Positions 1 through 9,031 of a stretch of 64,000 nucleotides of DNA are shown here, piece by piece. The position numbers and the translations under genes were made by a program. Position 1 is the stretch's first letter, and the number at the start of each line of letters is the position of its first letter. Below the pieces are notes generated by a model. It was not told where the DNA came from. It was given only the letters and a program-made list of their open reading frames with translations, and did no database searches. Origin of the DNA: Sediminicola sp040566555 (GTDB lineage: Bacteria > Bacteroidota > Bacteroidia > Flavobacteriales > Flavobacteriaceae). The stretch spans positions 186,001-250,000 of the forward strand of contig NZ_JBEWYP010000005.1 of NCBI RefSeq assembly GCF_040566555.1, in the 5' to 3' direction.

Positions 1-2103
1 AAACTCCATATCAGCATAGCGCTGTGCCTGATCATTAAAATGAGGGGATTTGGGATCCCCGCTCTGCCCACCTGCAAGCATGCTTTTGGCCTTTACTTTT
101 TCTCCAAATTCTACCACGGCAACAAAGCTGTTGCCCCTAGTACCATAAATCTTTTTCGTATTGTTGGCATAACGGGCACCGTAGGCGGCCAATGCCCCCC
201 AGCGTCCAGAAGCAAACCCGATGGCAATACTGGGAAGGCTGTCGCTAAAAGGTTGTAGGATATCCCCATTTAATCGCTGGTACCTGTTTATTTCACCCCA
301 TGGGGTATTCCAAGTTCCAAAATCTTCATCCATTTGCTCAACCACCTCTAGGAACACTTCCAAACGTTCGGCATACGGGGATTCCGTGCCCAGATAGTTC
401 ATCAATTCCATATCGCTCAACCCTTCCGGACTATCACCAATCCTCCCATAAAGGGTTCCGTAATAATGGGCCAATGACATCCCTACCGCTTCTTTGGAGG
501 TCCTAAGATCCCACTGCCTCAAAACCTCAATTGGCTCCTTTAATTTTGGATTTTTAGGACTGGTTTTATCATAGGCATCCACCAGCCCGGGAATCAATTT
601 TTCAAAGGCCGGTAAATATGGGTCATGCGCCAATTTAATGAGACTATCCAAAGTATACCCCTTTCTATTTTTCAACAGTTCAATGGCATGGACCCCTCTG
701 AAATTTTCCTGGTCCCTTGACATATAATTGGGATAATCCTTCTTCTTCGGACTGTATTCCAATGCCGAGGTATAGGGGGTTGAATTGCAATTCTGAATCC
801 AACCATTGGCAGGATTTAGCACTAAAATATTCTCATCTACCGTATGCAATCCCTGCCAATCCGTTTTAGGATTACTACCATCTACAGGCTTTGAATAATC
901 AAATATAGTATCCCTTTTGGGCACAAAATTACCGTGGAAGTAAGCAATATTGCCCTCTGCATCGGCATAAACAGTGTTGTTGGAGGAATTGGTACGTATA
1001 TCCATCATTTCCCTAAAGCCCTTATAGCCATCCTTTTTGGTACGCACATACGATTGTTCCAAGGCCTTGACCGGATCCCACATCATGGCCGTAGCCACCC
1101 ATTGGTTTTCCGCCATATGGGTAATGGGGCCGTGATGGGTGCGATAGGCTGGAAAAGATTTTTCCTTTAAGGAATCCCCTACTTTATATTTTAAAACGAT
1201 ATTGGAGGTCTCTACCTTACGTAACTCCTCCCCATAACTATACATCAATTTCCCATCCATTTCCATGACATTTTCCTTGAATTCGTCCATGATATCGGTA
1301 TAGGTAGAGGTATGCATCCACCCCGTTTTCTCATTGAATCCCTGATAAACAAAAAACTGGCCCCAAGTCACGGCGCCATAGGCATTGAGGCCTTCTTCAC
1401 TGACAACGTGGACTTCCCCCCTAAAATAAAAAGAGGTGTGGGGGTTGATCAACAACATAGCATTGCCCGACTGGGTCAATTTCCCCGAAATGGCAATCCC
1501 ATTGGATCCTTGTGGCTCCAGTTCGGCCTCTTTTTTCTCGGCCTCCAATTCACTAAACTCCGGTACGGACATGTCCCCTTCGTAAAAGGCCTGAATCTTC
1601 TCGGTGGATATCTGTTCTAAATCCCCTCCAATGGATCCCTCACTAAAACACATCGGCATCCATGGTTCAAAATGGGTTAATAGCCTGGGCTTAACCTCTG
1701 GGTGGGTATGCAAGTAATAATTAACCCCATCGGCGAAGGCGTCGCACAACTTTTTCAACCATTCAGGACTCTTTTCATAGTTGGCTTTCGCCTCCTCCTC
1801 GGTCATAAAAAGTTTTGCTCTGAGGTCACTATATATAGCTCCCTCCCCTTCTACTTCTGCCAAACGACCAGTGGCCCATATGTAATTTTGTTCTACCCTA
1901 TAAAAATCGTCCTCACATTGGGCGTACAAAAGCCCAAATACGGCATCGGCATCGGTCTTTCCGTAAATATGGGGCACTCCAAAATCATCGCGAATAATGG
2001 TGGTATTATCGGCATAAGTCTGCCAACGTTCCTCTTCGGTTTGGGTGGTATTGGTATTACAGGCTACAAGGGCCATTAAAATACAGGTGTATAATAGTTT
2101 CAT
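1..2103 (-). CDS. Penicillin acylase (Ntn-hydrolase) family lipoprotein, C-terminus cut by window edge
   Basis: Reading from ATG at 2103 on the minus strand the frame stays open to base 1, giving 701 codons without a stop. The N-terminus has a lipoprotein signal (LMALVAC, lipid Cys about residue 15), so the enzyme is probably anchored in the cell envelope. Family: penicillin/AHL acylases, self-processing N-terminal nucleophile amidases that split amide bonds. The autoprocessing site is visible as Gly-Ser-Asn-Gly at residues 199-202, making Ser200 the expected nucleophile of the beta chain. The characteristic C-terminal GGQSGDP-SPH motif lies just before the edge, so little should be missing. 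The substrate (beta-lactam, acyl-homoserine lactone, peptide) cannot be told from sequence. The next gene is divergent. Confidence 0.88.
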   Translation of the reverse strand, partial: MKLLYTCILMALVACNTNTTQTEEERWQTYADNTTIIRDDFGVPHIYGKTDADAVFGLLYAQCEDDFYRVEQNYIWATGRLAEVEGEGAIYSDLRAKLFMTEEEAKANYEKSPEWLKKLCDAFADGVNYYLHTHPEVKPRLLTHFEPWMPMCFSEGSIGGDLEQISTEKIQAFYEGDMSVPEFSELEAEKKEAELEPQGSNGIAISGKLTQSGNAMLLINPHTSFYFRGEVHVVSEEGLNAYGAVTWGQFFVYQGFNEKTGWMHTSTYTDIMDEFKENVMEMDGKLMYSYGEELRKVETSNIVLKYKVGDSLKEKSFPAYRTHHGPITHMAENQWVATAMMWDPVKALEQSYVRTKKDGYKGFREMMDIRTNSSNNTVYADAEGNIAYFHGNFVPKRDTIFDYSKPVDGSNPKTDWQGLHTVDENILVLNPANGWIQNCNSTPYTSALEYSPKKKDYPNYMSRDQENFRGVHAIELLKNRKGYTLDSLIKLAHDPYLPAFEKLIPGLVDAYDKTSPKNPKLKEPIEVLRQWDLRTSKEAVGMSLAHYYGTLYGRIGDSPEGLSDMELMNYLGTESPYAERLEVFLEVVEQMDEDFGTWNTPWGEINRYQRLNGDILQPFSDSLPSIAIGFASGRWGALAAYGARYANNTKKIYGTRGNSFVAVVEFGEKVKAKSMLAGGQSGDPKSPHFNDQAQRYADMEF

Positions 2104-2330
2104 GGGTAGTAAGATTAATTATTTCAATTTTATTTGAAAATGGAATACTCCTAAATTTATAACGGTATGGATGTTCAACTTGATGGCATGAAAATAATCG
2201 ACCTACCATTGAAATACTAATTTAAACTTAAAAATTTCGTATCCAGAATCACTTCCCCCTCTGTTCCCTTAATTTTAGGTAAATTGCGGGCTTAAATTTC
2301 GACTATCCCTAATAAAATTTCATTCATAAA

Positions 2331-4067
2331 ATGTCCGATAAAAAAGTTAATATCCTCACTGCCTTTAAAACAATAATCTGGCCTAGACGCAATATTGTAT
2401 TTGTTGGGCTTTTGCTCATTGTGATCAGTAAGGCTGCCAGTTTTGTGGCCCCGATGTCCCTCAAATATTTAATGGACGACATTATTCCCAACAAAAACAT
2501 GGAGCTGTTGAAAATCCTGGTCCTGGCCGTTGGGTTTTCAATTTTAGTACAGGCGGTGACCTCCTTTCTGCTCACGAAAATATTGAGCGTTCAGGCTCAG
2601 TATCTCATTTCAGAACTAAGGGCCCAGGTTCAGCGAAAAGTATTGTCCCTCCCTATCCGATTTTTCGACAATGCAAAATCGGGAGCCCTGGTTTCCCGTA
2701 TCATGAGCGATGTGGAAGGGGTACGAAACCTTATTGGGACAGGTTTGGTGCAATTGGTAGGTGGCACCATTACAGCGGTGGTATCTCTGGTACTGTTGAT
2801 ACGTATCAGTCCGTCCATGACCGTTTTTACCTTGGTACCACTGGCCATCTTTGCGTTGATTGCCCTAAAAGCGTTTAAGGTTATCCGCCCTATCTTTAGA
2901 AATCGCGGCAAAATCAATGCCGAGGTAACCGGAAGGCTAACGGAAACTTTGGGAGGCATAAGGGTTATCAAAGGATTCAATGCAGAGGCTCAGGAACACA
3001 AGGTTTTTGAAGATGGGGTGGAGCGACTGTTCCAGAACGTAAAAAAGAGCCTTACCGCAACTGCCTTTATGACCAGTTCCTCTACCTTTCTCCTAGGCTT
3101 GGCAACAACAGGAATCATGGGGATTGGTGGATATAAAATTATGATGGATGAACTCACTGTTGGGGAGTTTTTGACTTTTACCTTTTTATTGGGATTGATG
3201 GTGGCCCCCATTGTTCAAATGAGCAATATTGGAAGTCAATTAACAGAAGCCTTGGCAGGTCTTGACCGTACAGAGGAACTGATGAACATGACTGAAGAAA
3301 TGAACGAGGAGGACAGGACCACTATTTTAGAGAACGTAAAAGGCGATATCGCTTTTAATGACGTATCCTTTGCCTATGAGGAAGACAAGGAAGTATTGCA
3401 CAATATTAGTTTTGAAGTGAAGTCGGGCTCCGTACTCGCCCTCGTGGGAAGTTCAGGTAGTGGTAAATCCACTATTGCCGGTTTGGCAGCCTCCTTTCTA
3501 AACCCACAATCTGGAAGTATTACGGTTGATGGGATAGATTTGGCCACCGCTAACTTGGGAAGTTATAGACAACACCTAGGAGTGGTGCTCCAGGATGAAT
3601 TTCTTTTTGAGGGAACCATAAGGGAGAATATCCTTTTTCCAAGACCCAACGCCTCTGAAAAAGAATTGCTGGCAGCTGTAAAATCTGCTTATGTAAATGA
3701 ATTTACAGACCGGTTTGAAAAAGGATTAGATACCTTGATTGGGGAGCGTGGGGTTAAACTTTCAGGCGGACAACGCCAGCGTATTGCCATTGCAAGGGCC
3801 ATCTTGGCAAACCCAAGGGTCTTGATCTTGGATGAAGCCACCTCCAATTTGGATACCGAAAGCGAAGCCTTGATTCAAAAGAGTTTGGCAGCCCTGACGG
3901 AAGGGCGTACAACTTTCGTAATCGCCCATAGATTGAGCACCATTAGGAAAGCTAATCAGATTTTGGTCATTGAAAATGGCCGTATTGCCGAGCAAGGGAC
4001 CCATGACGAACTTATTGCCAAAGAAGGCAGATACTACAATCTCTTCACCTATCAGGCGAGAATATAA
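2331..4067 (+). CDS. ABC exporter half-transporter (MsbA/lipid-type), fused TMD-NBD
   Basis: A 578-residue ABC half-transporter with an N-terminal six-helix exporter domain (about residues 20-310) and a C-terminal ATPase. All catalytic motifs are intact: Walker A GSSGSGKST about 373-381, signature LSGGQ 477-481, Walker B LILDE 498-502 and switch His533 (AHR). Such proteins work as homodimers in the inner membrane and export lipids, lipid-linked sugars or drugs; the MsbA-like arrangement suggests lipid A flipping, but the substrate is inferred only. It is a single-gene unit divergent from the acylase and ends at a strong inverted repeat. It is a useful contrast to the degenerate ABC protein at 46.5-48.1 kb. 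Confidence 0.9.
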   Translation: MSDKKVNILTAFKTIIWPRRNIVFVGLLLIVISKAASFVAPMSLKYLMDDIIPNKNMELLKILVLAVGFSILVQAVTSFLLTKILSVQAQYLISELRAQVQRKVLSLPIRFFDNAKSGALVSRIMSDVEGVRNLIGTGLVQLVGGTITAVVSLVLLIRISPSMTVFTLVPLAIFALIALKAFKVIRPIFRNRGKINAEVTGRLTETLGGIRVIKGFNAEAQEHKVFEDGVERLFQNVKKSLTATAFMTSSSTFLLGLATTGIMGIGGYKIMMDELTVGEFLTFTFLLGLMVAPIVQMSNIGSQLTEALAGLDRTEELMNMTEEMNEEDRTTILENVKGDIAFNDVSFAYEEDKEVLHNISFEVKSGSVLALVGSSGSGKSTIAGLAASFLNPQSGSITVDGIDLATANLGSYRQHLGVVLQDEFLFEGTIRENILFPRPNASEKELLAAVKSAYVNEFTDRFEKGLDTLIGERGVKLSGGQRQRIAIARAILANPRVLILDEATSNLDTESEALIQKSLAALTEGRTTFVIAHRLSTIRKANQILVIENGRIAEQGTHDELIAKEGRYYNLFTYQARI

Positions 4068-4068
4068 A

Positions 4069-4110
4069 AAACCAAAAGACCTGCTTTTTAGGAGGCAGGT
4101 CTTTTGGTTT
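4069..4110. terminator. Bidirectional intrinsic terminator
   Basis: A perfect 16-bp inverted repeat (AAACCAAAAGACCTGC / GCAGGTCTTTTGGTTT) with a 10-nt loop separates two convergent genes. On the minus strand it is followed by a T run, so it suits the ferredoxin operon at least as well as the ABC exporter. Confidence 0.85.
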
Positions 4111-4139
4111 ATGTAGTAATAAATGGAAGAAAAAATAAT

Positions 4140-4469
4140 TTAACTCTCCGGAGCCAACTCCACTTCCAAGCCGTTTAAATCTTCGGTCATATGGATCTGA
4201 CAGCCCAAACGGCTATTGTCCTTTACGTAAAAAGCTTCGGCCAACATTGCATCTTCATCATCCGACATTTCAGGAAGCTCATGACCAGAATTCACATAGC
4301 ACTGACATGAGGCACACATGGCCATGCCGCCGCAAATCCCTATGGTACCCTCAGGTGCCAATTCATAGGACCGAACAATTTCCATAAGGTTCATGTTCAT
4401 ATCAGTTGGGGCATCCACTTCATGTAGTACGCCTTCCCTATCCTTAATCTTTATTTTAATATCGCTCAT
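4140..4469 (-). CDS. 2Fe-2S ferredoxin, adrenodoxin type
   Basis: A 109-residue soluble electron carrier. The cluster ligands follow the adrenodoxin/ISC-ferredoxin pattern C-X5-C-X2-C (CGGMAMCASC) with the fourth Cys near the C-terminus (GCQIH). I start at ATG 4469 (MSDIKIK) because the upstream alternative is only a TTG six codons earlier. It is the last gene of a minus-strand run beginning with mrp and follows a flavin NAD(P)H oxidoreductase, its likely reductant. A role in Fe-S cluster assembly or another monooxygenase/reductase chain is inferred from this context. A CAAATTTA box at 4501-4508 (TAAATTTG on the minus strand) matches the Bacteroidota -7 element and may give it its own promoter. 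Confidence 0.9.
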   Translation of the reverse strand: MSDIKIKIKDREGVLHEVDAPTDMNMNLMEIVRSYELAPEGTIGICGGMAMCASCQCYVNSGHELPEMSDDEDAMLAEAFYVKDNSRLGCQIHMTEDLNGLEVELAPES

Positions 4470-4573
4470 GGGCCGTTGGTTCAACAATTCAAATTCTTGG
4501 CAAATTTAATAGGTTTCTTTAAAGTTATGATGCTAACCTAAACCCTTTTAACAACTTTGAAGATTTTGTGATA

Positions 4574-5629
4574 TTACTCGATGGATTTGACCACAGATTT
4601 TTCAGCTTCTTTTTTGGTTCCATCAAAGCCCGTTACACCACCAACGGTAGTGTACTTCATCACATAGCGTTTCTCAGGGAATATGCGTTGATAGGCACTC
4701 TGGCACATTAAGGTGGCCTCATGGAACCCACAAAGGATGAGCTTTAGTTTCCCGGGATAGGTATTCACATCCCCAATGGCATAGATGCCTGGAATATTCG
4801 TTTGGTAGTCCAACGTATTATCAACCTTAATGGCATTCTTTTCTATTTCCAGTCCCCAGTCTCCAATAGGTCCTAATTTTGGCGATAGTCCAAATAATGG
4901 GATATAATCATCTACGCTCAAAACAATCTCTTCCCCTCCAGTTTTCTGGATAACAACAGCTTCCAAGGTATCTTTTCCCTGCAACCCAATTATTTCCGCT
5001 GGGGTTATCAAATTGATTTTTCCCTGATTTTTAAGGTGCCGTACCTTTTCAACGGAATCCAGAGCTCCCCTGAATTCATTTCTTCTATGTACCAAGGTTA
5101 CCTCCGATGCTACGTCTGCAAGGAAAATACTCCAATCCAGGGCAGAATCGCCACCTCCGGCAATGATCACCTTCTTATTGCGGTACACCTCGGGATCTTT
5201 GATCATATAGGCTACTCCGTTATCCTCATATTTGGAAAGGTTTTCCAACAAGGGTTTTCTCGGCTCAAAACTACCCAGCCCTCCTGCAATAGCAACAATT
5301 GGCGCCTGATGCTTAGTACCTTTGTTTGTGGTTACAATAAAGGAACCATCGGATTGTTTTTCTATGGTCTGTGCGCGTTCCCCTAAGGTAAATCCTGGTT
5401 GAAAGGGCTTGATCTGCTCCATAAGATTGGACACTAAATCTCCGGCCAAAACTTCAGGAAACCCAGGGATGTCGTAAATGGGTTTTTTGGGATAAATTTC
5501 AGAGCATTGTCCTCCTGCCTGAGGCAAAGCATCTATCAAGTGGCATTTTAACTGAAGTAATCCTGCTTCAAAAACGGCAAAAAGACCCGTAGGTCCCGCA
5601 CCGATTATTAATATGTCTGTTTTGATCAT
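4574..5629 (-). CDS. Thioredoxin-reductase-like ferredoxin-NAD(P)H oxidoreductase
   Basis: A 351-residue FAD enzyme with two Rossmann domains: FAD binding GAGPTG near residues 10-15, NAD(P)H binding GGGDSALDW near the middle, and a C-terminal FAD motif AIGDVN. It resembles thioredoxin reductase but lacks the redox CxxC, which is typical of the YumC-type ferredoxin-NADP reductases found in Firmicutes and Bacteroidota. It would pass electrons from NAD(P)H to ferredoxin in the cytoplasm. The downstream gene encodes a 2Fe-2S ferredoxin, an obvious partner, and the upstream genes are Fe-S assembly factors. The start ATG at 5629 leads directly into the conserved beta strand (MIKTDILIIGAG). Confidence 0.88.
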   Translation of the reverse strand: MIKTDILIIGAGPTGLFAVFEAGLLQLKCHLIDALPQAGGQCSEIYPKKPIYDIPGFPEVLAGDLVSNLMEQIKPFQPGFTLGERAQTIEKQSDGSFIVTTNKGTKHQAPIVAIAGGLGSFEPRKPLLENLSKYEDNGVAYMIKDPEVYRNKKVIIAGGGDSALDWSIFLADVASEVTLVHRRNEFRGALDSVEKVRHLKNQGKINLITPAEIIGLQGKDTLEAVVIQKTGGEEIVLSVDDYIPLFGLSPKLGPIGDWGLEIEKNAIKVDNTLDYQTNIPGIYAIGDVNTYPGKLKLILCGFHEATLMCQSAYQRIFPEKRYVMKYTTVGGVTGFDGTKKEAEKSVVKSIE

Positions 5630-5695
5630 GTATTCGTATTCTTAAAATAGGTAAAACTAGGATAGGGCTCCCGGACGGTTTATGACATCCATCAG

Positions 5696-5938
5696 TTATT
5701 GAACCACATTCACTACTTCCTCAATTTGTGGGGCATACTTTTTAATGGTCATTTCCACCCCGCTTTTCAGGGTCATTTGATTCACACTGCACCCCACACA
5801 AGCACCTTCCAATTTTACTTTTACAGAAGTGTCATTATCTATAGAGATCAGGGAGATATCTCCTCCATCACTTTGTAAAAATGGACGTATTTCTTCAAGT
5901 GCTTTCTCTACATTGATCTTAATTTCTTCTGACGTCAT
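5696..5938 (-). CDS. NifU C-terminal domain protein (Nfu-type Fe-S scaffold)
   Basis: An 80-residue single-domain Nfu protein. The cluster-binding CVGC motif sits in the middle (EGACVGCSVNQMT), as in NifU C-terminal domains, where two subunits bridge one 4Fe-4S cluster and pass it to apo-proteins. I choose ATG 5938, which lies directly after the mrp stop codon; a longer reading would start inside mrp at a non-ATG codon. The tight linkage to mrp implies one mRNA. Its typical neighbour in the family is the Mrp-type P-loop ATPase, which matches here. Confidence 0.92.
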   Translation of the reverse strand: MTSEEIKINVEKALEEIRPFLQSDGGDISLISIDNDTSVKVKLEGACVGCSVNQMTLKSGVEMTIKKYAPQIEEVVNVVQ

Positions 5939-5940
5939 AG

Positions 5941-7080
5941 CTATTTCTTTTTTACGGCCGAACAACCTGCCATTGTAGTTATTTTGATTGCTTCTGTTGG
6001 TGGTATGCTCTTGTTTCTGCTAACCACTTCCCTAACAACATTCTTAGTTAATTCTTCAAAAGCCTCCTCAATTGGGGTTGCGGTTTGCAATGCTGCCGGC
6101 CTCCCAATATCTCCAGCCTCCCTGATGCTCTGTACCAATGGAATTTCTCCCAAAAATGGCACATCCAAATCTTCAGCCAAATGTTTGGCACCTTCCTTCC
6201 CAAATATATAGTATTTATTATTTGGCAATTCTTCTGGGGTAAAGTAGGCCATGTTTTCCACGATTCCCAAAACCGGTACATTGATGGCTTCCTGTTGGAA
6301 CATGGCAACTCCCTTGCGGGCATCTGCCAATGCAACTTCCTGAGGGGTACTTACCACAACAGCTCCCGTTACAGGAAGGGATTGCATGATGCTTAGATGT
6401 ATATCACCGGTTCCCGGAGGAAGGTCTAACAACATAAAATCCAACTCTCCCCAATGGGCATCAAAAATCATTTGGTTCAAAGCCTTTGCAGCCATTGGTC
6501 CCCTCCAAATCACAGCTTGATTGGGCTGGGTGAAAAACCCGATGGATAATATCTTTACCCCATAGCTTTCTACGGGCTTCATCTTGGATTTACCGTCAAT
6601 ATTGACCGCCAATGGTTTTTCATTGACAACATCGAACATGATGGGAGCCGAGGGCCCATAAATATCGGCATCCAGCAGCCCTACCTTAAAGCCCATCTTG
6701 GCCAGGGTTACCGCCAAATTAGCTGTTACGGTAGATTTTCCTACGCCGCCCTTTCCCGAAGCAACGGCAATGATATTTTGTATACCTGGGATAGCCTTAC
6801 CTTTTATCTCATTGACTTTGGGTTTTGCCGGGGCATCCACCTTAATGTTGATTTTGATCTTGGCCTTTTCATAGACCTTGGCGTGAATGATCTTTAGAAT
6901 TTCTACCTCTGTTTTCTTACGTGCCTGAAGGGTTGGATTGCTGATAGTGATGTCTACCTCTACCTCATCGCCAAATACCATGACATTGGTCACCGCACCG
7001 CTTTCCACCATGTTCTTGCCCTCTCCAGGGACTGTGATCTCTTCAAGAGCCGCAAGTATATCTTTCTTATTAAATTTCAT
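5941..7080 (-). CDS. Mrp/ApbC/NBP35-family P-loop ATPase, Fe-S cluster carrier
   Basis: A 379-residue protein with an N-terminal MIP18/DUF59 domain (about 1-80) and a ParA-like P-loop ATPase domain with deviant Walker A ASGKGGVGKST at 107-117. Mrp proteins deliver Fe-S clusters to client proteins using ATP. The stretch after the ENMAYF motif, where many homologues carry a cluster-bridging CxxC, has no cysteine here; the only nearby Cys is in the C-terminal tail (AGCSAV). It is the first gene of the Fe-S run and is followed with almost no gap by nfu. A TATCTTTG-type -7 element lies at 7126-7133 on the minus strand. Confidence 0.92.
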   Translation of the reverse strand: MKFNKKDILAALEEITVPGEGKNMVESGAVTNVMVFGDEVEVDITISNPTLQARKKTEVEILKIIHAKVYEKAKIKINIKVDAPAKPKVNEIKGKAIPGIQNIIAVASGKGGVGKSTVTANLAVTLAKMGFKVGLLDADIYGPSAPIMFDVVNEKPLAVNIDGKSKMKPVESYGVKILSIGFFTQPNQAVIWRGPMAAKALNQMIFDAHWGELDFMLLDLPPGTGDIHLSIMQSLPVTGAVVVSTPQEVALADARKGVAMFQQEAINVPVLGIVENMAYFTPEELPNNKYYIFGKEGAKHLAEDLDVPFLGEIPLVQSIREAGDIGRPAALQTATPIEEAFEELTKNVVREVVSRNKSIPPTEAIKITTMAGCSAVKKK

Positions 7081-7238
7081 TATAAAGATTTGCTTTTCAG
7101 CATTAATTAAATTGATTCTAAATTACAAAGATACGGTATAGGCATGAGATTAAGAAAGGGCAACAACTTAAAAGTAAAATAGGGCGATAATGTTTATCTA
7201 TCGCAAAACAAACCCACTAAAAGGGCATTAAAACCATG

Positions 7239-7586
7239 TTACTGATAGTATTCCCCTAGCTCTTTATTTGGATCCCAAAAGCGCTTTTCAAAATCTACGA
7301 TTTGAAGCCCATGGACCTGCACGCCTTCATTTTCCAATAATTGCTGCATTAGATTGGTACCATCAAAATGGTGTTTGCCCGTTAACAGTCCCTTTCTATT
7401 GACTACCCTATGAGCCGGTATGTCTTCCATATTATGTGATGCGTTCATGGCCCACCCTACCATGCGTGCACTTCTGGCGGCGCCCAGATATTTGGCTATG
7501 GCCCCATAGGAAGTCACCCTCCCATAAGGGATCAAACGAGCAACTTCATAGACTTTTTGAAAGAAATTTTGGTTCTCCTCAGCCAT
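7239..7586 (-). CDS. Alkyltransferase-like (ATL) DNA-damage protein, MGMT family without the acceptor Cys
   Basis: A 115-residue protein matching the DNA-binding domain of O6-alkylguanine-DNA alkyltransferases, with the helix-turn-helix region (PYGRVTSYGAIA, arginine finger ARSARMVGWAM). The active-site motif PCHRV is PAHRV, so the alkyl-accepting Cys is Ala. Proteins of this type (ATL) cannot transfer alkyl groups; they bind O6-alkylguanine, flip it and hand it to nucleotide excision repair. It starts directly after the LysE-type gene in a three-gene minus-strand operon with trmB. Confidence 0.88.
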   Translation of the reverse strand: MAEENQNFFQKVYEVARLIPYGRVTSYGAIAKYLGAARSARMVGWAMNASHNMEDIPAHRVVNRKGLLTGKHHFDGTNLMQQLLENEGVQVHGLQIVDFEKRFWDPNKELGEYYQ

Positions 7587-7587
7587 A

Positions 7588-8217
7588 TCAATTATATAAA
7601 ATCCGGATAACGGTTATTACAAACAATATTAGCATCAAGGCACTCAAAATATAATTGGAATTCTTTGAAAACCCGCTGGAACTGGCGTCCAACTTATAAA
7701 AATACACGGTATACAAATATAAGACCGCAAAGGTTCCAGATCCTGCCGCGAAAATAAAGATGAAAATGTCCTGTGCTTGGAATTTGATCCATCCGGAAGC
7801 ATTCCACATCGCATTAACCCCACTGTAATAAGGGATCGTCAGTAAGTTTAAGGCTGCCAATAATACCCCCTTGAAAAAGCTGTTCTTTTTACTGACCTTA
7901 ACAACTTTAACGATCTTTTTCTTGTTCTTTTTGCCTACCACAAAAAAGTAAATAGTAAAAAAAGCAAATACCAAGAGGGCAATTTGAAGCAGTATATCTA
8001 TAACCTGGGGATTGTTATGGAGGAATTTAGAAATGTACACGGCAATAAATGCCTGTACCATGATCATGGAAGAAACCCCAAGGCTGAAAATTATTCCGTT
8101 CAGCTTACCTTTTTCTACACTGGTCTTGGCCGCATTCATATTGAGAAGTCCCGGCGGTACGGTGGCCATAAAGGCCGCAGAAAAAGTGGCAAAAAAAAGA
8201 ATTATAAGATGTGTCAT
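7588..8217 (-). CDS. LysE/RhtB-family amino-acid exporter-like membrane protein
   Basis: A 209-residue polytopic protein of about six hydrophobic segments with the LysE-superfamily N-terminus (ATVPPGLLNMN, matching the conserved PGP/PGL turn). A lysine-rich cytoplasmic loop (about residues 92-112) splits the two halves, as is usual in this superfamily. Members export amino acids or other small metabolites from the cytoplasm; the substrate is not predictable here. It lies 3 nt after trmB and directly ahead of the ATL gene, so it is cotranscribed with both. Confidence 0.8.
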   Translation of the reverse strand: MTHLIILFFATFSAAFMATVPPGLLNMNAAKTSVEKGKLNGIIFSLGVSSMIMVQAFIAVYISKFLHNNPQVIDILLQIALLVFAFFTIYFFVVGKKNKKKIVKVVKVSKKNSFFKGVLLAALNLLTIPYYSGVNAMWNASGWIKFQAQDIFIFIFAAGSGTFAVLYLYTVYFYKLDASSSGFSKNSNYILSALMLILFVITVIRILYN

Positions 8218-8220
8218 AGG

Positions 8221-8892
8221 TTACGAAACCCTAAACTTGGTATAGGTGATTGGTTTTCCTTTGCCAAGATACTGTTTTTCGTAAAAAGTCTGTATTTCCA
8301 ACACTTCTTTCGGACTTCCTTCATTTTTATACACATCGTGATTGGCATAAACCACTTCCAATCCCAAGCCGTGCAATAAGCCAAGGGTGTATCCGTGCAT
8401 AAATTCGCTGTCGGTCTTTAGGTTAACAACCCCGTCTTCTTTAAGAATAACCTTATACTTTTCTAAAAACGCCTGATTGGTCAAGCGGTGTTTGGTACGC
8501 TTGTATTTAATTTGGGGGTCTGGGAAGGTGATCCAAATTTCAGATACCTCATTTTTTCCAAAGATCTGGTCAATCAACTCAATTTGAGTCCTAACGAAGG
8601 CTACATTGTTCAACCCTTCCTGTATAGCAGTCTTGGCACCTCTCCAAAAACGGGCCCCTTTAATATCTACGCCTATATAGTTTTTGTCAGGATCTTGTTT
8701 TGCCAAACCAATGGTATACTCTCCCTTGCCACAGCCCAATTCCAAAATAATAGGATTGTCGTTGCCAAAAAATGAGGCCCATTTGCCCTTTAGCTCAAAA
8801 GTGCCATCCTCAATTTCTTCCCTACTGGGTTGAACCACATTTTTAAATGATTCGTTCTCCTTAAATCGCTTTAGCTTGTTTTTACTTCCCAC
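8221..8892 (-). CDS. trmB: tRNA (guanine-N7-)-methyltransferase
   Basis: A 223-residue Rossmann-fold SAM enzyme that makes m7G46 in the variable loop of tRNAs. Visible motifs are the SAM-binding ELGCGKGEYT, the GVDIKGARFWRGAK segment and the TrmB hallmark TFPDPQIKYKRTKHRL. I favour the GTG start at 8892, which gives the N-terminus MGSKNKLKRF expected for flavobacterial TrmB; a TTG three codons upstream is possible. A TAGCTTTG -7-type element lies at 8918-8925 (minus strand). It is the first gene of a three-gene operon. Confidence 0.93.
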   Translation of the reverse strand: MGSKNKLKRFKENESFKNVVQPSREEIEDGTFELKGKWASFFGNDNPIILELGCGKGEYTIGLAKQDPDKNYIGVDIKGARFWRGAKTAIQEGLNNVAFVRTQIELIDQIFGKNEVSEIWITFPDPQIKYKRTKHRLTNQAFLEKYKVILKEDGVVNLKTDSEFMHGYTLGLLHGLGLEVVYANHDVYKNEGSPKEVLEIQTFYEKQYLGKGKPITYTKFRVS

Positions 8893-9031
8893 GGAAATCA
8901 AAATTTTATTGATTTGGCAAAGCTAAGGAAATCTTGCAATGTTTTGAATTGTGTTCTTTTGCAAATTGGAATTGACTAAAAGTATTTTGGTCGCTTCCCT
9001 GAACTGAAGCCCAGAATAACCAATAACTGAA

